Origin: JANLUX01 sp031409815
Lineage (GTDB): Bacteria > Bacteroidota > Bacteroidia > AKYH767-A > OLB10
Length of the DNA: 16,936 nt
Assembly: GCA_031409815.1 (NCBI GenBank)
Contig: JANNXV010000028.1
Location: 1-16,936 of the forward strand
Direction of reading: 5' to 3'
Shown: in pieces, positions 1-6,049 of the stretch
Position numbering within the stretch: the first letter of the stretch is position 1
How the letters are laid out: each line of letters starts with the position of its first letter
Position numbers and translations under genes: made by a program
The notes under the pieces: generated by a model
Databases searched by the model: none
The model's input: the letters and a program-made list of their open reading frames with translations, nothing else
What the model was told of the DNA's origin: nothing

Positions 1-122
1 TTCCAAATGAAAAGCTTGGAAATTCAAGCGATCTGGTTCAATGCATCTTATATTTGTGCAATAGTGAATCGTCTTACATTACTGGGCAAACTATTCATTT
101 AAACGGAGGCATGTATTTCTAA
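1..122 (+). CDS. 3' end of a short-chain dehydrogenase/reductase (FabG-like), partial
   Basis: The frame with codons starting at position 3 is open from the window edge to a TAA at 120-122. It encodes about 39 residues, with LGNSSDLVQCILYLCNSESS followed by YITGQTIHLNGGMYF. This is the usual C-terminus of classical SDR proteins of the 3-oxoacyl-ACP reductase (FabG) type: a helix carrying L-x-SDL, then S-YITGQ-hydrophobic-NGG. The catalytic Ser-Tyr-Lys and the N-terminal Rossmann motif lie outside the window, so the substrate cannot be stated. FabG proper reduces 3-oxoacyl-ACP with NADPH, but many paralogues share this tail. The stop lies 11 bases before upp, so the two are probably co-transcribed. 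The SDR assignment is firm; the FabG function is not. Confidence 0.85.
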   Translation, partial: PNEKLGNSSDLVQCILYLCNSESSYITGQTIHLNGGMYF

Positions 123-133
123 AAAAACAAATA

Positions 134-781
134 ATGGTACACATTTTAAGCGAAAAACATTCCATCATCAATCACTTTATTGCCGAATTACGAGATCAGG
201 AAATACAGCAGGACCGCATGCGCTTTCGTAGAAATTTAGAGCGAATAGGAGAGATGGCAGCTATTGAAATTAGCAAAACAATGCAGTATGCTACGCGCGA
301 AGTGGTAACGCCTTTAGGAATTGCAAATGTTGATTTGTTGATAGATCAACCAGTTGTTGGAACTATATTGAGAGCAGGTCTTCCACTGCATCAAGGCGTG
401 TTAAATTATTTTGACCATGCTGATAATGCTTTTGTATCTGCCTATCGCAGACATCATAAAGATGGTTCCTTCGATATTCATCTGGAATATTTAAGTAGTC
501 CTCCCTTGGAAGGCAGAGTATTGATTCTTGCGGACCCAATGCTCGCTTCCGGTTCATCAATGGTGATGACTTATAAGGCTATGTTGCAGAAAGGGCGGCC
601 TTCACATACACATATAGTAGCAGCTATTGCAAGTGTGCAAGGAGTTGAGTACGTAAAGAGCCATATGCCAGGAGATGTTACCTTATGGGTAGGTGTGGTT
701 GATGATGAATTAACTGCACAGTCTTATATTGTTCCCGGGTTGGGTGATGCTGGCGATTTAGCATACGGCAGTAAGGATTAA
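134..781 (+). CDS. upp: Uracil phosphoribosyltransferase
   Basis: This enzyme converts uracil and PRPP to UMP and pyrophosphate in cytosolic pyrimidine salvage. The 215-residue product has the usual UPRT length. The PRPP-binding loop is at residues 129-142, with the pattern hydrophobic-ADPMLASGSS. The substrate loop GTILRAGLPL lies at about 76-85. The uracil-binding C-terminus is at 198-212, with YIVPGLGDAGDLAYG. The ATG at 134 is the first in frame after the upstream stop and gives the expected N-terminus; no Shine-Dalgarno is present. It follows the SDR gene by 11 bases and probably shares its transcript. A pyrimidine nucleotidase (YjjG-like) lies 0.7 kb downstream, so the block has a pyrimidine theme. 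Confident call. Confidence 0.96.
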   Translation: MVHILSEKHSIINHFIAELRDQEIQQDRMRFRRNLERIGEMAAIEISKTMQYATREVVTPLGIANVDLLIDQPVVGTILRAGLPLHQGVLNYFDHADNAFVSAYRRHHKDGSFDIHLEYLSSPPLEGRVLILADPMLASGSSMVMTYKAMLQKGRPSHTHIVAAIASVQGVEYVKSHMPGDVTLWVGVVDDELTAQSYIVPGLGDAGDLAYGSKD

Positions 782-894
782 TCGTATAAAGGTAGTGAGG
801 CTATTAGGGTTATTAGTTTAATTAATCATAATAGCTTCAATCATTTGATTGAGAAATAGCAAGTGTACCCATTAAACAATCAGCATAGCATTAA

Positions 895-1473
895 GTGAGC
901 GAATTTTGGAAAATTATTTTAATAATTCTGTTGAGCAGCGTAAAGTTTGTTGCAGGTCCTCCATTTGCTTTTTACGATAGAAAGTATGATTTCAGTTTTT
1001 TTGAAACAGTAAGCTATTGTTTTATTGGAGGCATGCTAGGCGTTATTGTATTTTCTTATTTCAGTAAACCTATTTTTAGGAGTTGGCATTGGTTAGTTGC
1101 CACAATTAAAAAACCTTTTGAACGAAGAAAAATGTTCTCAGAACCAATAGCAGATATTGATGGAGCAATTGAAATTAAATATGAATATGTTAAAAAGGAT
1201 CAGCCAAAAAAACTATTCACAAAAGGAAACAGACGCATTGTTCGCATTTGGCAGAAATACGGACTTATAGGTATTGCATTTATAACACCGGTAATATTAT
1301 CAATACCAATTGGAACAGTAATAGCTTCGAGCCTGGTACAAGACAGAAAGAAAGTTATAATTTATATGTTTTTTTCTGTTTTGTTCTGGTCAATATTTAT
1401 GACTTCAATGTTTGAATTTTTTCATGCAGAAAGTTTGAATGATCTGCAAAATCATATTCAGAATACACAATGA
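895..1473 (+). CDS. Uncharacterised small integral membrane protein
   Basis: I do not recognise this 192-residue protein with certainty. Hydrophobic segments at about 5-22, 38-58, 120-143 and 148-170 suggest four membrane spans. A basic, charged loop (about 75-115, rich in Lys/Arg/Glu) lies between the second and third. A region with QKYGLIGIAFITPV and a Pro/Gly-rich turn recalls small DedA-like or small multidrug export-like membrane proteins, but this is only a resemblance. The start is GTG at 895 with no Shine-Dalgarno; no upstream ATG in frame gives a better N-terminus. The stop overlaps the start of the next gene (ATGA at 1470-1473), so the two are probably translationally coupled. That makes it a likely partner of, or at least co-expressed with, the YjjG-like phosphatase. 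Confidence 0.75.
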   Translation: MSEFWKIILIILLSSVKFVAGPPFAFYDRKYDFSFFETVSYCFIGGMLGVIVFSYFSKPIFRSWHWLVATIKKPFERRKMFSEPIADIDGAIEIKYEYVKKDQPKKLFTKGNRRIVRIWQKYGLIGIAFITPVILSIPIGTVIASSLVQDRKKVIIYMFFSVLFWSIFMTSMFEFFHAESLNDLQNHIQNTQ

Positions 1474-2165
1474 AAAAATACCAACATGTTTTTTTTGATT
1501 TAGATCATACCTTATGGGATACTGACAAGAATTCCGCAGAAAGTTTGAACGAAATTTATGTTGAGCTGAATCTCATTGAGAAAGGGATTGATTCAGTAGA
1601 AGATTTTTTGGTTTGTTATCGTTCACATAACGAAAGGCTTTGGGGGCTTTGGGCCGAAAATAAAATTGGACCGGAAGCATTACGCACGAGCCGATTTGTA
1701 CATACACTTGAAGATTTCGAAATTCATGATACCGAGTTGGCGGAACAAATGGCAACACTTTTTCTAACCCGAACTCCCTATAAGAAACACATATTACCGG
1801 GTGCAATAGAGGTTTTGAATTACCTGAAAGGCAAATATTCGCTTTCTATCATCACTAATGGTTTCAGAGAATCTCAAGTAATTAAGTTGCGTGAGTCCGG
1901 TATGCATACTTTTTTTGAACGGATGATTATTTCGGAGGAGGTTGGATATAACAAACCTGATCCAGCCATTTTTCGGCATGCTATGCAGGCTGAAAAATTA
2001 ACCAGTAAGCATTGCTTAATGATAGGAGATAGTTTTGAAGCAGATATTACGGGAGCTCATGCGGCTGGTATTGATCAGGTGCATCTAAATCCCAAAAGCG
2101 TGGCTGTTGCTTTTAAACCAACCTACACCATCAATAGTTTACATGAATTAATATCCATATTATAA
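1470..2165 (+). CDS. yjjG: YjjG-family HAD pyrimidine 5'-nucleotidase
   Basis: This 231-residue protein is a haloacid dehalogenase-superfamily phosphatase of the YjjG type. The family dephosphorylates pyrimidine nucleoside monophosphates, including non-canonical ones, and so helps clean nucleotide pools. The four HAD motifs are intact: FDLDHTLWD with D10 (nucleophile) and D12; T129-N130-G131; K162 in YNKPDP; and GDSFEAD with D187 and D192. A helical C1-type cap lies between the first two motifs. The start overlaps the stop of the membrane-protein gene by four bases. A strong terminator follows 21 bases after the stop. A second KdsC-type HAD protein at 10887-11390 belongs to a different subfamily. 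The family call is secure; the exact substrate is inferred. Confidence 0.88.
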   Translation: MKKYQHVFFDLDHTLWDTDKNSAESLNEIYVELNLIEKGIDSVEDFLVCYRSHNERLWGLWAENKIGPEALRTSRFVHTLEDFEIHDTELAEQMATLFLTRTPYKKHILPGAIEVLNYLKGKYSLSIITNGFRESQVIKLRESGMHTFFERMIISEEVGYNKPDPAIFRHAMQAEKLTSKHCLMIGDSFEADITGAHAAGIDQVHLNPKSVAVAFKPTYTINSLHELISIL

Positions 2166-2186
2166 AAAATCAACTTATTGAAAATA

Positions 2187-2222
2187 AAAAAAGCCATTCC
2201 AAATTATTGGAATGGCTTTTTT
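2187..2222. terminator. Bidirectional intrinsic terminator
   Basis: A perfect 16-base-pair stem pairs 2187-2202 with 2207-2222 around the loop ATTA. The core is AGCCATTCCAA/TTGGAATGGCT, flanked by A-run and T-run arms, so each strand ends in a U-tract. It lies between the convergent yjjG-like gene (+) and the Cys-rich gene (-) and can terminate both. Confidence 0.93.
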
Positions 2223-2251
2223 AGCTAAAAGAGACTTGATTTCTCTCTGGA

Positions 2252-2536
2252 TTATTTTGCGTTTTTATCTTCTGATTTTGCTTCTGTTTTTTCAGACATA
2301 CAGCATGAAGATTTACCAGCTGCTTTTTTATCATGACATTGAGCAGAACTTTTGCCTTTTTCTTTACACTCTTTAGAAGCTTCAGAATTCATTGAGCAGC
2401 ACGATTTTGAAGATTTTTTGTCAGACTTAGCTTCTGAAGATGCAGCGGTAGAAATAGTTGACTTTTCAGCTGACTGAGCCATTGTGGTTAAACTGAACAT
2501 ACCACATACAAATGCAATTGCGAGGATTTTTTTCAT
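2252..2536 (-). CDS. Small secreted Cys/Lys-rich protein, function unknown
   Basis: I chose the ATG at 2536 because it opens with a textbook signal peptide (MKKILAIAF, hydrophobic core, likely cleavage after TMA at residue 20) and lies about 34 bases after a good promoter. The longer frame to 2641 would bury the signal. The 94-residue product has a mature part that is mostly Ser, Lys, Glu and Ala. It has six Cys in a near-symmetric pattern: C46C47, C57, C67, C78C79 (CC-x9-C-x9-C-x10-CC), with His68 and Met49/Met80 close by. Paired Cys with neighbouring Met and His would suit metal binding or disulfide formation in the periplasm, but I know of no named family and assign no function. It stands alone, between a terminator and a divergent ABC permease gene. 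Confidence 0.75.
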   Translation of the reverse strand: MKKILAIAFVCGMFSLTTMAQSAEKSTISTAASSEAKSDKKSSKSCCSMNSEASKECKEKGKSSAQCHDKKAAGKSSCCMSEKTEAKSEDKNAK

Positions 2537-2570
2537 ATTAATATTTTTTATTTGTTTTAAATTTAAGAAT

Positions 2571-2603
2571 GCAAGTTTAAGCATATTAACGGCTGTTTGC
2601 AAA
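2571..2603 (-). promoter_or_regulatory. Promoter of the Cys-rich protein gene
   Basis: Read on the minus strand, TTTG (2600-2603) is followed by 20 bases and then TAAACTTGC (2571-2579). This matches the Bacteroidota primary promoter (TTTG, about 20 bases, TAnnTTTGC) with one mismatch. It predicts a leader of roughly 30 bases before the ATG at 2536. Confidence 0.7.
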
Positions 2604-2660
2604 TAATGTTGCTTTTTTATCGGTTCTAGTTCATCTGTCATTCACAAATGTTGGAACCAC

Positions 2661-2669
2661 TACATTTGC
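2661..2669 (+). promoter_or_regulatory. -7 promoter box immediately before the ABC permease start
   Basis: TACATTTGC matches TAnnTTTGC exactly and lies in the same 11-mer (CTACATTTGCC) that forms the -7 box of the rpsF operon promoter at 5330-5338. Only four bases separate it from the ATG at 2674, so transcription would begin at or very near the start codon. No convincing -33 TTTG is present about 20 bases upstream, which lowers confidence. Confidence 0.5.
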
Positions 2670-2673
2670 CACA

Positions 2674-3906
2674 ATGAATTTCCGCGAAAGCATACTGATG
2701 GCCTTGCAGGCTGTAAGAAGTCAGGCATTAAGAACCACCCTTACGGTGCTTATTATTGCTTTTGGCATAATGGCGTTGGTAGGAATTTTAACAGCCATTG
2801 ATGCTATCAAAGGCTCTATCAGCAGTAGTTTTTCAAGCATGGGTGCAAATTCCTTTACCATAAGGAATTCAGGAATGAATATTCATGTAGGTAGCTCAAG
2901 TAAAAAGAGTCATCGATATAAAAACATTAGTTATAATGAGGCGCTTGAATTAAAGGAAAATTTAAAATTTCCGGCTCTGGTTTCAGTGGCGGCTACTGCA
3001 ACTCCTATTGGCGTACTAAAGTTTCGTTCTATAAAATCGAATCCTAATATTTGGGTGGTGGGTGCCGACAATACATACCTTTCAGTAAGTGGCTATTTTT
3101 TAAATGAAGGGCGTAATTTTTCGGAGCAGGATATGGAAATGGGTAACCATGTTTGCTTATTGGGCAAAGATTTAGTTAAAACCTTGTTTAAAGAGGAATC
3201 GGCCATTGACAAAGTAATAAGTGTAGGGAGTGCTAAATACAAAGTAATTGGTACCTTGAAGGAGAAAGGTTCGAGCGTTGGTTTTGGTGGTGATAAAATC
3301 TGCATCCTTCCATTGTCAAATGTTAAGCAGTATTATGCTACCGGTGAAACATCCTATACCATTACCATTAAAGTAGATAAAACAGAAACATTGCAATCAG
3401 CAATCGGTGAAGCAACTGGTGTAATGCGTAGCATCAGGCGCGACCCCGTTGGAACCGAGGACTCTTTCGAAATTATGCAGAGTGATGCACTAGCAAATCT
3501 CGTTATTGAACAATTGGGTACCGTAACTATTGCTGCAACCATTATTGGCTTTATTACACTTTTGGGCGCAGCCATCGGGCTCATGAATATTATGCTTGTT
3601 TCTGTTACCGAACGTACTCGTGAAATAGGTATCAGAAAAGCATTAGGCGCTAACCAACATACTATTCGAAGACAGTTTTTAACCGAAGCTATTGTTATCT
3701 GTCAGATGGGAGGTGTGCTTGGAATTATACTTGGCATATTTATAGGCAATCTGCTTTCCATTGCCATGGGTGGTGCTTTTATTATTCCGTGGGCATGGAT
3801 AGTACTTGGATTCACATTGTGCTTTATTGTCGGATTACTTTCCGGAATTTACCCGGCAGCCAAAGCGGCTAGGTTAGATCCAATAGATGCGCTTAGATAC
3901 GAGTAA
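2674..3906 (+). CDS. MacB/FtsX-type ABC transporter permease
   Basis: This is the permease subunit of a MacB-like (type VII) ABC system. Such proteins form mechanotransmission complexes in the inner membrane that drive export or lipoprotein/peptide handling with a separate ATPase. The 410 residues show the expected order: a first membrane helix at about 20-42, a periplasmic MacB_PCD-type domain at about 45-270, then a FtsX domain with three helices (about 280-310, 335-365, 370-395). The cytoplasmic coupling motif ERTREIGIRKALGA follows the second helix, and the family tail DPIDALRYE is present. No ATPase gene is adjacent, so its partner is encoded elsewhere. The ATG at 2674 gives the typical N-terminus and may be leaderless. 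The substrate is unknown. Confidence 0.92.
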   Translation: MNFRESILMALQAVRSQALRTTLTVLIIAFGIMALVGILTAIDAIKGSISSSFSSMGANSFTIRNSGMNIHVGSSSKKSHRYKNISYNEALELKENLKFPALVSVAATATPIGVLKFRSIKSNPNIWVVGADNTYLSVSGYFLNEGRNFSEQDMEMGNHVCLLGKDLVKTLFKEESAIDKVISVGSAKYKVIGTLKEKGSSVGFGGDKICILPLSNVKQYYATGETSYTITIKVDKTETLQSAIGEATGVMRSIRRDPVGTEDSFEIMQSDALANLVIEQLGTVTIAATIIGFITLLGAAIGLMNIMLVSVTERTREIGIRKALGANQHTIRRQFLTEAIVICQMGGVLGIILGIFIGNLLSIAMGGAFIIPWAWIVLGFTLCFIVGLLSGIYPAAKAARLDPIDALRYE

Positions 3907-4032
3907 TTTTTTCGGTTCATTTAGCTTAAATACTAAGAATAAACTTATCCTGTTTTATTGTTCCAGTGTTTATGCAATATACCTATCTTGTAGTTAATTC
4001 AATTACAAAAAAATAGTACTTGGTATGATGGA

Positions 4033-4060
4033 TTGCTGCCGGGCACAAAATGTATCTTTG
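4033..4060 (+). promoter_or_regulatory. Possible promoter inside a palindrome
   Basis: TATCTTTG at 4053-4060 matches the Bacteroidota -7 box TAnnTTTG exactly. TTG at 4033-4035 lies 17 bases upstream, shorter than the 20-base spacing of the two better promoters in this window. The -7 box sits in the loop and right arm of the palindrome at 4042-4064, a layout expected for an operator. Transcription would begin near 4064-4068, just before a G-rich tract and a terminator. Confidence 0.4.
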
Positions 4061-4064
4061 TGCC
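4042..4064. repeat. 8-bp inverted repeat overlapping a -7 box
   Basis: GGCACAAA (4042-4049) and TTTGTGCC (4057-4064) are perfect inverted copies around a seven-base spacer. It could be an operator for a dimeric regulator, as it overlaps the TATCTTTG box, or an RNA hairpin if transcription comes from the ABC permease gene. Confidence 0.6.
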
Positions 4065-4065
4065 A

Positions 4066-4114
4066 GGTTAGGTTGGTTAGGGCGAACATACATTTTTCAG
4101 GTTCGCCTTTTTTT
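4066..4114 (+). ncRNA. Candidate very short terminated transcript with a G-rich 5' part
   Basis: From the predicted start to the end of the U-tract is about 48 bases. The 5' part has four G-tracts, GG-TTA-GG-TT-GG-TTA-GGG (4066-4082), which fits a two-quartet G-quadruplex. The 3' part is the intrinsic terminator at 4081-4114. The last G-tract overlaps the terminator stem, so the two folds would compete. No open frame of note lies within it. This is an inference from sequence shape only; the alternative is the distal terminator of the ABC permease gene. Confidence 0.3.
4081..4114 (+). terminator. Intrinsic terminator
   Basis: GGCGAAC (4081-4087) pairs with GTTCGCC (4101-4107), with a 13-base loop and seven consecutive T at 4108-4114. 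The T-tract is on the plus strand only, so it ends rightward transcription, either from the ABC permease gene or from the candidate start near 4066. Confidence 0.8.
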
Positions 4115-4383
4115 ATTCTCATAATTGAAATTTTGGCATTCATTCGTTTCGTTTTCCAACTATTCTTTTTCTCATTTCCAGAAATTTCTTTTTTTCTTAC
4201 TGTTTCAAAATATGGTACATTCCAATAATAGTTCTTCTGAAAACTCACTATCAACCATTTTAAGATTTATTAAATAACAAGTACTTAAGCTAAATTATCT
4301 TTTTAATCTCACTTTGTTTCCAATTCTAATTCTAAATGAAAGTAGATTTTGACTGGATAGCGGGTGAAAAAATAAACAATCTG

Positions 4384-4860
4384 TTATACATCCTTAGCAT
4401 AACCGTGCTTGATTGCAAGCTTTATTAAGCCGGCAATGTTTTGTGCTTTGGTTTTTTCTAATAAAGATTGGCGATGAGTTTCAACAGTTCAAGGAGAAAT
4501 CTTTAGTCTTTGAGCAATTTCGCGGGTTGATAGCTACTGATAAATTAACTCTAACACCTCAACTTCTTAAGGAAAAAGAGGTGTGGTTGTACCTGCGCCA
4601 TTATTGGATTTTTCAGGATCTAAAGCAACTGCCAAAAATGATCCGGAAATATCCTTACTATAAAATTGCTTACCTGACATCACAGCAACCATTGCCTGTG
4701 CAATTTCTTCTTTATCTGTATTCTTTAATAAAAAAAGTTTAATTACTTCTTCACCATTAGCAACCTGTGTAACATAGGCAACTGACTATATTAAACGCAA
4801 TGTAGTAACCAAACCATCTCTGAAAAGCTTATGGTCATCATTAACCATCAATTTATATCT
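4384..4860 (-). pseudogene. Decayed LuxR/NarL-type response regulator
   Basis: Reading the minus strand in one frame from 4860 to a TAA at 4384-4386 gives a recognisable two-domain response regulator. The receiver start reads NDDHKLFRDGL, and its second half resumes at LLKNTDKEEIAQAM. A LuxR helix-turn-helix then follows: EVEVLELI, LSTREIAQRLKISP, TVETHRQSLLEKTKAQ and a family-like tail IAGLIKLAIKHGYAKDV. Four in-frame stops interrupt it (4786-4788, 4567-4569, 4534-4536, 4489-4491). About 60 receiver residues, including the phosphoacceptor Asp, are missing at the junction NGEEVI/KLFLLKN. The first Asp of the acidic pair also appears changed to Asn. The frame has otherwise been kept, so decay came by substitution plus one in-frame deletion. 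The native start is uncertain: ATG 4848 lies inside the domain, and the frame stays open to 4920. The intact ancestor would have been a DNA-binding regulator phosphorylated by a sensor kinase. Confidence 0.9.
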
Positions 4861-5305
4861 GGCAAACTGTTTTTTATTTGTAATTGGTATTAAACTGTTT
4901 TTTGTAAAAATTAATGGCATATGAAGTGCCTTCCAAATTCGAACTTTTTAATACCATTTTGCCATGCTAAATCTGCAAGAGTTTCAATATTTCTTGAATC
5001 TAATATTTCAATCTAATATAATGGCAACTGCAAAAACATAGAATTGCTTCTAAACTGAAATACTGATAAAATACGAATTAATTGCTCAAACGTGAACCTT
5101 TAATTTGTTCAAAAAGAATTAGTAAAGGGTAAAATAAAGTCGAAAATCGGCTCATTCTTAAAGATTTTAGTTAGAATTCAACTAGTTTTGAAACTTATTT
5201 CTTTATCACTTTAACCAAAAAAATCACACTATTCAATTGATATTCAAATACAAATACTAATTAATAGATATGCACCCATAGTTGTTAAACAATATTAAAA
5301 TCTCC
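4861..5305. other. Gene-free AT-rich stretch upstream of the ribosomal operon
   Basis: I see no intact gene, RNA gene or strong hairpin here. On the minus strand between about 4920 and 5155 there are short protein-like shards in shifting frames (for example LADLAWQNGIKKFEFGRHF near 4930-4985), interrupted by stops. These may be remains of a gene once upstream of the pseudogene, such as its sensor kinase, but no diagnostic motif is visible. The right edge leads into the rpsF promoter. Confidence 0.5.
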
Positions 5306-5338
5306 TTTGAATCATATAATTTATTTTTCTACATTTGC
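5306..5338 (+). promoter_or_regulatory. Promoter of the rpsF-rpsR-rplI operon
   Basis: TTTG (5306-5309), 20 bases, then TACATTTGC (5330-5338) is an exact match to the Bacteroidota consensus. Transcription should start near 5341. The leader of about 40 bases begins with a small hairpin: CCCTT (5342-5346) pairs with AAGGG (5353-5357). No Shine-Dalgarno precedes rpsF. Confidence 0.85.
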
Positions 5339-5379
5339 CGTCCCTTTTAAAGAAGGGGTTAAAAAACTAAAATTATCGC

Positions 5380-5742
5380 ATGATAAAACAGTATGAAACC
5401 GTAATTGTGCTTACTCCGGTATTATTGCAGGAGCAAGTGGATGAAGCGGTTGCTAAATTCAGAAAAATCCTCACCCAACATGGTGCCGAAATTGTTTTTG
5501 AAAACAATTGGGGATTACGCAAACTGGCTTACCCGATCCAGAAAAAAAACACAGGGTTCTATTATTTGTTCGAATTCAAAGCAGAAGGCACACTTATCGA
5601 GAAACTAGAAGTAGAGTATAAACGTGACGAGCGTATTATGCGATTTCTAACAATTTCACTTGATAGCCATGCAATTACTTACAACGAAAAAAGGCGTAAG
5701 AATGCTGCTATAAAACAAAAAGAAGATGCTATTGCATCTTAA
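5380..5742 (+). CDS. rpsF: 30S ribosomal protein bS6
   Basis: bS6 binds bS18 and the central domain of 16S rRNA on the platform of the small subunit. The 120-residue product has the typical N-terminal strand YETVIVLTPVL, the NNWGLRKLAYPIQKKNTGFYYLFEF core, and RDERIMRFLTISL near residues 82-94, with a charged Lys/Arg tail. Length and start agree with the family. It is the first gene of rpsF-rpsR-rplI and lies 41 bases downstream of the promoter -7 box. Unlike the next two genes it has no Shine-Dalgarno. ssb, which follows rpsF in many phyla, is absent here, as is usual in Bacteroidota. Confidence 0.97.
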   Translation: MIKQYETVIVLTPVLLQEQVDEAVAKFRKILTQHGAEIVFENNWGLRKLAYPIQKKNTGFYYLFEFKAEGTLIEKLEVEYKRDERIMRFLTISLDSHAITYNEKRRKNAAIKQKEDAIAS

Positions 5743-5745
5743 TTT

Positions 5746-5752
5746 AAAGGAG
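5746..5752 (+). promoter_or_regulatory. Strong Shine-Dalgarno of rpsR
   Basis: AAAGGAG is seven bases complementary to the usual CUCCUUU at the 16S rRNA 3' end, eight bases before the rpsR ATG. Other starts in this window except rplI lack such a site, which is normal for Bacteroidota, so this one is conspicuous. Confidence 0.8.
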
Positions 5753-5760
5753 AACAAAAA

Positions 5761-6024
5761 ATGGCAAACAACGAAATAAGATTTTTAGCCCCTCCAGCGG
5801 CTGAGGCGCAAAAAAAGAAATATTGCAGATTTAAAAAAATGGGAATCCGTTATATTGATTATAAGGATCCGGTTTTTTTATTAAAATTTGTTAATGAGCA
5901 AGGCAAATTATTTCCTCGCAGATTAACAGGTACATCGCTGAAGTTTCAGCGTAAAGTAGGCCAGGCAGTTAAACGTGCACGTCACATTGCTTTGATGCCT
6001 TATGTTGGCGATATGTTAAAATAA
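5761..6024 (+). CDS. rpsR: 30S ribosomal protein bS18
   Basis: bS18 forms a heterodimer with bS6 on the 30S platform. The 87-residue protein shows the family pattern: KKYCRFKKMG near residues 19-28, IDYKDPVFLLKFVNEQGKL (about 32-50), PRRLTGTSLKFQR (about 52-64) and VKRARHIALMPYV (about 70-82). It starts 18 bases after the rpsF stop. In Flavobacterium johnsoniae bS18, with bS6 and bS21, is known to help sequester the anti-Shine-Dalgarno tail, which makes the strong Shine-Dalgarno before this gene of interest (see findings). Confidence 0.97.
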   Translation: MANNEIRFLAPPAAEAQKKKYCRFKKMGIRYIDYKDPVFLLKFVNEQGKLFPRRLTGTSLKFQRKVGQAVKRARHIALMPYVGDMLK

Positions 6025-6034
6025 TCTTTAAAAT

Positions 6035-6040
6035 CAGGAG
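6035..6040 (+). promoter_or_regulatory. Shine-Dalgarno of rplI
   Basis: CAGGAG contains five bases (AGGAG) complementary to the 16S rRNA tail, nine bases before the rplI ATG. It is weaker than the rpsR site. Confidence 0.6.
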
Positions 6041-6049
6041 CATACTACA

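Larger units (their letters stand above)
3907..4383. other. Gene-poor stretch between ABC permease and pseudogene
   Basis: Positions 3907-4032 and 4115-4383 are very AT-rich and show no frame with protein-like composition on either strand; the short open frames here have no start context or family features. The only structured part is 4033-4114 (promoter-like box in a palindrome, G-rich tract, terminator), listed separately. The 4081-4114 terminator could also end the ABC permease transcript, 175 bases after its stop. Confidence 0.6.

Noticed and set aside
839..852. CAATCATTTGATTG palindrome after upp as a terminator or operator
   Set aside because: The stem is six bases, AT-rich and lacks a T-run; such short palindromes are expected by chance in this composition.
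4041..4114. tRNA-like element suggested by a GGTTCG stretch near the terminator
   Set aside because: No acceptor or anticodon stems can be formed; GGTTCG is part of the terminator arm.
4336..4428. Short plus-strand frame beginning MKVDFDW, 30 codons
   Set aside because: No promoter or ribosome-site support and it overlaps the 3' end of the pseudogene; not distinguishable from chance in AT-rich sequence.
4413..4742. Plus-strand open frame of 109 codons that looks like a small gene
   Set aside because: It is antisense to the LuxR-type pseudogene, whose minus-strand translation is clearly homologous to response regulators; the plus-strand product has no family features.
4384..4860. Stop codon reassignment or readthrough to save the interrupted regulator
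   Set aside because: All three stop codons occur in the frame and the receiver has lost its phosphoacceptor; all other genes in the window use TAA, TAG and TGA as normal stops.
4920..5155. Possible remains of a sensor kinase upstream of the response-regulator pseudogene
   Set aside because: Only short shards in changing frames are visible, with no H, N or G box, so no identity can be supported.
5338..5379. S6:S18-binding autoregulatory leader with an exposed CCG before rpsF
   Set aside because: The only CCG (5338-5340) overlaps the -7 box and lies before the expected transcript start; the leader shows only a five-bp hairpin without the motif.
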